This document shows positions 7,373 through 11,675 of a stretch of DNA of 11,675 bases, in pieces. Origin of the DNA: Bacteroidia bacterium (lineage in GTDB: Bacteria > Bacteroidota > Bacteroidia > Cytophagales > Cyclobacteriaceae); contig JAAURZ010000022.1 in NCBI GenBank assembly GCA_012031955.1, forward strand, positions 1 to 11,675. Direction: 5' to 3'. The notes under the pieces were generated by a model. That model was not told the DNA's origin. It did no database searches and worked only from the letters and a program-made list of their open reading frames with translations. Numbering within the stretch: the first letter of the stretch is position 1; each line of letters opens with the position of its first letter. A program made the translations under genes and the position numbers.

Positions 7373-9096
7373 CATGCACGGTACTTGTACTTTTCGCTTT
7401 GACAACCTGGCCATGCTCGACATAATAAGTGGTATCAAAAAAGCCTACAAGCGATTCCTTGTGTGTGGCCATTAGTATGGTTTTGCCTGCGCGCGAAAGT
7501 TCGGCGAGATGGCGCATCACCATCAACTCCGTGGTTTGATCAAGGTTGCTGGTTGCCTCGTCAAGAACGCATACATGCCGGTCGCTGTACAAGGCACGAG
7601 CGAGTGCAATGCGTTGACGCTGGCCTGCGGAAATTTGCGCGCCACGCTCACCAATGCGTGTGTCATGCTTCTGAGGCAGCGTTTCAATCCACGACGCCAG
7701 GCCGAGCAATTCGCACAGGTATTTTATTTTTTCAAAGTCAATTTTCTCAGCCTCTACACCGAACGCGACATTTTCCACAAGTGAAGCGTCCAACACCAAC
7801 GGCTGCTGTGACACAAAACTCACCTGCTGCATCCAGGCGCGATCATCAACACGCCTGTCGTCGACTTCGAAGGCGCCGTGGCGCTCGCGCAGCAAACGCA
7901 CCACGATGTACAACAACGTAGACTTGCCCGAACCGGACGGCCCCAGCACGGCTACGCGTTCGCCTTTACGAACTGTGAGCGATGCTCCGCGCAGAATGTC
8001 GCGGTCATCGTAGCCGAACGACGCCTGCCGCAAAGCGAACTGCTTGTGAAATACGACGGGTTCAGGCAACGCGTCGTCAATTTGTCGAAGTCAGTTGACG
8101 CCGACAATTCATCCACCACGTATCGGTTGGATTGAATTTGTGTGACAGCCGCCAGTATCCTGTTTATAGAAGGTATGATTCTGAAACTTGCCCCTGCATA
8201 AAGCCCGAGCAGCACGAGGGTGTCGCTGGCATTGGTAAAGTACAACGAGAACCAAATAAGGCAGCACACACAGGTTGTCGCAATGAGCTCGGTAAAGCGC
8301 GAGGTGCCTACCTGTATGCTGTGACTTTTGGCAAACACGCGACCAAGCTGATGATGCACGCTACTGAACCGCTTCTTGAAAAACGATTCCTTGCCGAACA
8401 CACGGATGTCGCCGATACCTTCAATTATTTGGAGGGCGAACTTGGTGAGCGCCGGGTAGGCGTCGCGCGACTGCTGGCTTACCACACGCGCATGCCGGCG
8501 TTGGCGCCAGAGCAGCAGGGCGAGTGGCGCAAATGGTATAAGCATGAACAAGAAAACCTCGGTATTGTAAACGGCCACGCCGATAAGCAGCATAATCGTA
8601 ACCACGGCTTCGGACAGTATGGTGCCGAGCGGGATGATGATGTTGTTGGCCAGAAAAATCGGGAGGTTAACCACGCGGTTGAGTTCTTTGCTGAAGTCGG
8701 TGTTGGAATGTGCTTGCATCGGCATGTGCATGTAGCGATCTGCCATGCCCGACGCCACCTGGTGTGCCACGTTGTAGGCGAAGGTCGCTTTTTGCGGGTG
8801 ACCGTCCACGTAAACAGTGCCTTTACGATAAAGAACACAAGGATGGCGAGCGTAAAGACGGCGATGACGAAGGTGCGGCCGGCCGGGCCACCGCTCATGT
8901 CTGGTATCCACCGGGTGAGCAGGCTATCACTCGACGGCGGATTGGCTATTACCAGCAACAACGGCAAAAACGATGCGAGGCTGATGAAGTCGAGCAGCGA
9001 CTGCACCACCAGCATGGACGCAATGACCAGCCCTTGCTTGCGGTCGCGCACCAGGGCTATGGTCGTCTTCAAAAACCTTTGGCCAGGAGCATTCAT
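7362..9096 (-). CDS. ABC exporter/flippase with fused membrane and ATPase domains (PglK/MsbA-like), two frame breaks
   Basis: Type IV ABC half-transporter of about 578 residues after frame repair. It likely flips a lipid-linked glycan or lipid across the inner membrane. The membrane domain opens with GLVIASMLVVQSLLDFISLA and includes NIIIPLGTILSEAVVTIMLL and later membrane segments. The ATPase domain has Walker A GPSGSGKST (7943-7917), Q-loop SQQP, signature ISAGQRQR (7634 onward, a variant of LSGGQ), Walker B VCVLDEAT (7574 onward) and H-loop ATHKE (His at 7463-7461). Breaks: the T5 run at 8789-8793 needs one more base (repair reads RKKATFAYNVAHQ), and aattt at 8079-8083 needs one more (repair reads FDKIDDALPEPVV). 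The ATG at 9096 is chosen; an in-frame GTG at 9135 would overlap the upstream gene. All catalytic motifs are present. It lies between the flavin-reductase-like gene and a GT4 gene, which supports a glycolipid export role. Confidence 0.9.
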
Positions 9097-9125
9097 TTCA
9101 CTTGAAGATAGTGGATTTAGTTGGT

Positions 9126-10026
9126 TTAAAGCCACTCGTGGCCGGCGCCGATGTGGCCAAAGTAGTGATAGTGATACAGGTGATGCGGAGGTTCGGCCGC
9201 CCGCGAGCGGTGAATGATTCTGCCTATCAGCAGGGTGTGACTGCCGACCCCTTCGCTATGGTAAAACGCCACCTCAATGTACGACGCGCAGAAGGCTGGA
9301 ACCGGAAATTTGAACAACTTGCTTTCGCCGACTTTGAAAGGCAATTCACTGACAGGGGGAGGTGTACTGCTGTGGTGATTCCCAAGATCATAGATTGTTT
9401 TTAACGGAGCACGGTCTGTGTCGCCAATCACGACCTTTCCCGCAGCGATCATTTTTTTGAGGGTGATGTTAGTTGTGCGCAACCCCAGTATGCAGAGGTC
9501 ATCATCGTAGCAAAGGCATTTGAAATCCATCGGGAAAATATTGTAGTAGTCATTTTCGCTGAAACAGACAGCGACCACACTGCGCGGATAGGAATAGAGG
9601 GCTGCGTAGGCGTCACCTTCAAATGCTGAAATGCGTCGTTTCTTTAGGAATAAACGTGACAGGAAGAATCGCCTCAGCCAAGAAGGCTGAAAGCACCGGG
9701 CGGTCTTAATGTCAAAAATTACTACAGTCCCCTTTGGTTGGTCGAGGCGCTTATCAATTTCAATATTGCGGTCGCCAGTTTTTTTTACCCCGGCTGATGA
9801 GCAGTTCTTCGTCACCGCGCATGGCTGCATCCCATCCATCACGAAAATAGATTGCCACCTTAAAGGGTGTCTGCGACACAATGCAATGCGCCAGGCTTAC
9901 GTCGCGCGTGTAGCCTGCCGATTTAAATTGAACGGACTCTTGAATGCCGCTGGCCAGTGAACGAAAAGCCGGGAAGTTGACAGGATGGACACTGCCGTAC
10001 GCCCAATGTTTCAGTATCTTCTTCAT
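9126..10026 (-). CDS. Flavin-reductase-like (FMN-binding split barrel) protein, one frame break
   Basis: Protein of about 299 residues after repair of one base in the T8 run at 9779-9786 (A8 to A7 in the coding strand), which joins DEELLISRGKK to KTGDRNIEIDKRL. The second half looks like a flavin-reductase-type split barrel: YPRSVVAVCFSENDYYNIFP, followed by LCILGLRTTNITLKKM, VVIGD, and near the end YIEVAFYHSEGVGSHTLLIG, which matches the conserved late strand of these barrels (H-x-L-x-I-G). The first 100 or so residues are an extra, unrecognised N-terminal part (HWAYGSVHPVNFPAFRSL). The C-terminal tail is rich in histidine (PPHHLYHYHYFGHIGAGHEW). The ATG at 10026 overlaps the methyltransferase TGA as ATGA. 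It could reduce flavin, use bound flavin to oxidise or reduce a substrate, or bind haem or another cofactor. Function is not established. Confidence 0.7.
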
Positions 10027-10673
10027 TGCCGTTGCCATACGATGAGCGTGAATTCCGAGTTGGGGATGGGTTGAGTCAGTACGTTAGTGAACTGCGGTGT
10101 AGCCCGTTTTATGCTTCGCAGGGAGTGAATCAATACGGGATGGCGTGCATGCCGGTAGCGCGTCACCTGCTGTGCGGCGGCGGCTCCCAGCAACAGACCG
10201 ATAGCGTTACGCACACTATGTTTCATTACGTGGAGCGGGTTAGGATTCAGTATCAGCGCGACGATGTAAGCACCGCGCCTGGTCACGAGCGACAATTGAC
10301 GAAACAATGTCGTGAGGTTGTGAATGCAGTTGAGTACCGCGAAATTCATAAGAACGCCGTCGACAGGCAAAGCAACAGGCAGGGACTGGTCACTCCAGCT
10401 AAACACATCAGTAAACTTTTCGACAATGTTGACCCGACCGGTCCACGATGGATTGCGGGCAAGTCTTTCACGCGCTTTGGCGCGCATGCCCTCCGAAGGT
10501 TCAATAAACTCAACGCTGTAACCCTCGGCCATCAGCCACTCCAGGTCCAGGCCTGTGCCGCCGCCAAAATCAAGCAGGGTGCCCGAGGTCAGGTATTGGC
10601 TCACTTTCTGTCGCACTAATTGTCGCACGGCGCGATCACGAGGTGTGAGCAGCAAATCATATTCTTCTGCCAC
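10023..10673 (-). CDS. Class I SAM-dependent methyltransferase
   Basis: Methyltransferase of 216 residues from GTG 10673. SAM-binding motif I is LLDFGGGTGLD (about residues 33-43). The acidic end of strand 2 is seen in VEFIEPSEGMRAKA, and a motif IV-like strand is VDGVLMNFAVLNCIH. After the core come RRGAYIVALILNPNPLHVM and a hydrophobic AIGLLLGAAAAQQV, possibly a membrane-contacting or substrate-binding helix. The sequence just upstream, in frame, reads FYDAVAEEYD, the usual N-terminus of this family, but a TGA blocks it; an ATG at 10689-10687 would be in frame if one T of the TTTT run (coding strand) were removed. The true start may therefore be 10689. It follows the radical SAM gene by 12-28 bases and overlaps the flavin-reductase-like gene by four. 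Substrate unknown. Confidence 0.88.
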   Translation of the reverse strand: MAEEYDLLLTPRDRAVRQLVRQKVSQYLTSGTLLDFGGGTGLDLEWLMAEGYSVEFIEPSEGMRAKARERLARNPSWTGRVNIVEKFTDVFSWSDQSLPVALPVDGVLMNFAVLNCIHNLTTLFRQLSLVTRRGAYIVALILNPNPLHVMKHSVRNAIGLLLGAAAAQQVTRYRHARHPVLIHSLRSIKRATPQFTNVLTQPIPNSEFTLIVWQRQ

Positions 10674-10700
10674 CGCATCATAAAATCATTTGAAGTTGTA

Positions 10701-11675
10701 TCAGCCGCCTGCATCCGTTCCGGTTGTTGATGTAAACATCGGTGCGGCTTGCTGCCTCCGGTACCACCACATGCCGACGCGGGCCAGCGCCGACTTGGTC
10801 TTGTGCTTCAGCGCAATCAAAGGCCGACGTCGTGATTTGAAGGAGTTCATTTCGCTGATTACCCGCTTCACGGCAAAGTCGTAGTACCTGCGCGTGTAAG
10901 TCCGTTTGAAATCCACCTGGCGATCGTTGCTCGTTGACCAATCCAGCCTGTTGAGTATGTCGGATTCAATTTCCTCATACAACTCCGTGCCTTTAATGGG
11001 GTAGGCGACGGTAATCGTGAAGTGATCCGGGTCCGACGCTTTTAAATGCGTGATGGTTTCCTCAATGTCGGCTTCGGTTTCGCCAGGGTAGCCCAGCATA
11101 ATGAACGTGCCCGATTCGATGTGGTAACGTTTGGAGAGTTGTATCATGCTGCGCACCTGCTGCACGTCTACACGACGGTCCATCAAATCGATTACTTTTT
11201 GTGAGCCACTTTCGGCACCAATCCATACGCGGAAGCAGCCGGTTTCTTCAAGCAGTTGTACTACCTCTTCGTTCATCCGGTCGGCGCGCGTGATGCATTC
11301 GTACGGGATTTTCAGGTTGCGTGCGCGCAGCTCGCCGGCAAATTCGCGCAGCCATTTGTGGCTGATGGTGAACACATCGTCGACAAACCACAGGGTGTCG
11401 GGGTTGTATGCTTCCTTGATAAATGCCAGTTCGTCGGCCACTTTTGCCGGTGACCGCCTTCGGTAGCTTAAGCCGTATACTGCCCGGCTGCACCACTTGC
11501 ATGTATAGGGCAGCCACGCATGGTGCTAACAGACACGGCGCTTTGACCGTGTGCGTGCCGCCAGGCGTGAAGGTATTGATGCAAATCGATTTTATGCCGG
11601 GCCGGCATCGGGAGTGTATCGAGGTCCTTCACTTTTTCGCGCTCGGCATTTTCATAAAAAACACCTTCCTTCAGA
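10701..11675 (-). CDS. Radical SAM protein (B12-binding type), N-terminus beyond the right edge, one frame break
   Basis: C-terminal two thirds of a radical SAM enzyme whose 5' end lies outside the window. The frame runs from the right edge (EGVFYENAEREKVKDLDTLP) into VSVSTMRGC and the iron-sulphur motif CPYTCKWC at 11512-11490. One base must be added to the three-base G run at 11508-11510 to keep this in frame with SRAVYGLSYRRRSPAKVADE and the rest. Downstream are LWFVDDVF, the strand FRVWIGAESGS and FIMLGYPGETEADIEETI, all typical of the B12-binding radical SAM branch. The B12 domain itself would be outside the window, so that part is inferred from the family. It is the most upstream visible gene of the right-hand operon, which continues into the methyltransferase. 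The reaction is unknown. It is clearly a different protein from the radical SAM enzyme at the left. Confidence 0.85.

Noticed and set aside
8132..9217. Open frame of 361 codons on the plus strand opposite the ABC transporter
   Set aside because: It lies entirely antisense to the exporter and the end of the flavin-reductase-like gene, has an Arg/His-rich composition and no recognisable domain. The minus-strand proteins carry clear motifs.
1..11675. CRISPR arrays, tRNA or rRNA genes, insertion sequences and long direct or inverted repeats
   Set aside because: Reading through both strands showed no repeat-spacer pattern, no RNA-gene signature and no transposase-like protein; coding sequence fills nearly all of the window.
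638..11675. Programmed frameshifting as the explanation for all the frame breaks
   Set aside because: Breaks occur in unrelated genes, at differing motifs and in both directions (base gain and base loss), which fits random sequencing indels better than a shared regulatory mechanism.

Overview
The window looks like a stretch of a Bacteroidota chromosome, or of a relative with similar gene content, with intermediate base composition. The evidence is protein style only: cobalamin-type radical SAM enzymes, GT4 and GT2 glycosyltransferases, short or overlapping gene junctions and no strong Shine-Dalgarno sites. There is no rRNA, tRNA or other taxonomic marker, so this is an inference. A Cytophagales-like lineage is my best guess and is weakly held.

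Layout. Eleven genes fill almost all of the window. Left block, minus strand, read from right to left: a B12-type radical SAM enzyme (about 2797-1297), a SAM-dependent methyltransferase (1297-638) and an amidohydrolase (641 to beyond the left edge). They are joined by 1-base and 4-base overlaps and look like one operon. Middle: a plus-strand GT2 glycosyltransferase (2947-3714), a minus-strand polytopic membrane protein of GT-C type (5176-3671) and a plus-strand GT4 glycosyltransferase (5228-6322). Right block, minus strand: a second radical SAM enzyme running in from the right edge (11675-10701), a methyltransferase (about 10673-10023), a flavin-reductase-like split-barrel protein (10026-9126), an ABC exporter/flippase with fused membrane and ATPase domains (9096-7362) and a GT4 glycosyltransferase (7372-6338). 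These are again tightly packed and probably one operon.

How the genes may work together. Four glycosyltransferases (two GT4, one GT2, one likely GT-C), a PglK/MsbA-like flippase, two radical SAM enzymes and two methyltransferases are the parts list of an accessory surface-glycan or glycolipid locus. In such a locus a lipid-linked product is assembled in the cytoplasm, modified by radical and methyl-transfer chemistry, and flipped across the inner membrane. The product cannot be read from the sequence. The two radical SAM operons and the flavin-reductase-like protein are the least predictable parts and the best candidates for unusual chemistry.

Sequence quality. Five genes are each split by at least one reading-frame break, and most breaks can be repaired by one base in a homopolymer or short dinucleotide run (near 520, 2234, 2615, 8081, 8791, 9782 and 11509, with weaker cases near 54, 6384 and 10683). 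Each repair restores a family-typical protein. I read this mainly as indel error from long-read assembly rather than wholesale gene decay. Split genes are therefore annotated as single CDS with the break positions noted. No CRISPR array, insertion sequence, tRNA or rRNA was seen, and there is no gene-free stretch above 300 bases.
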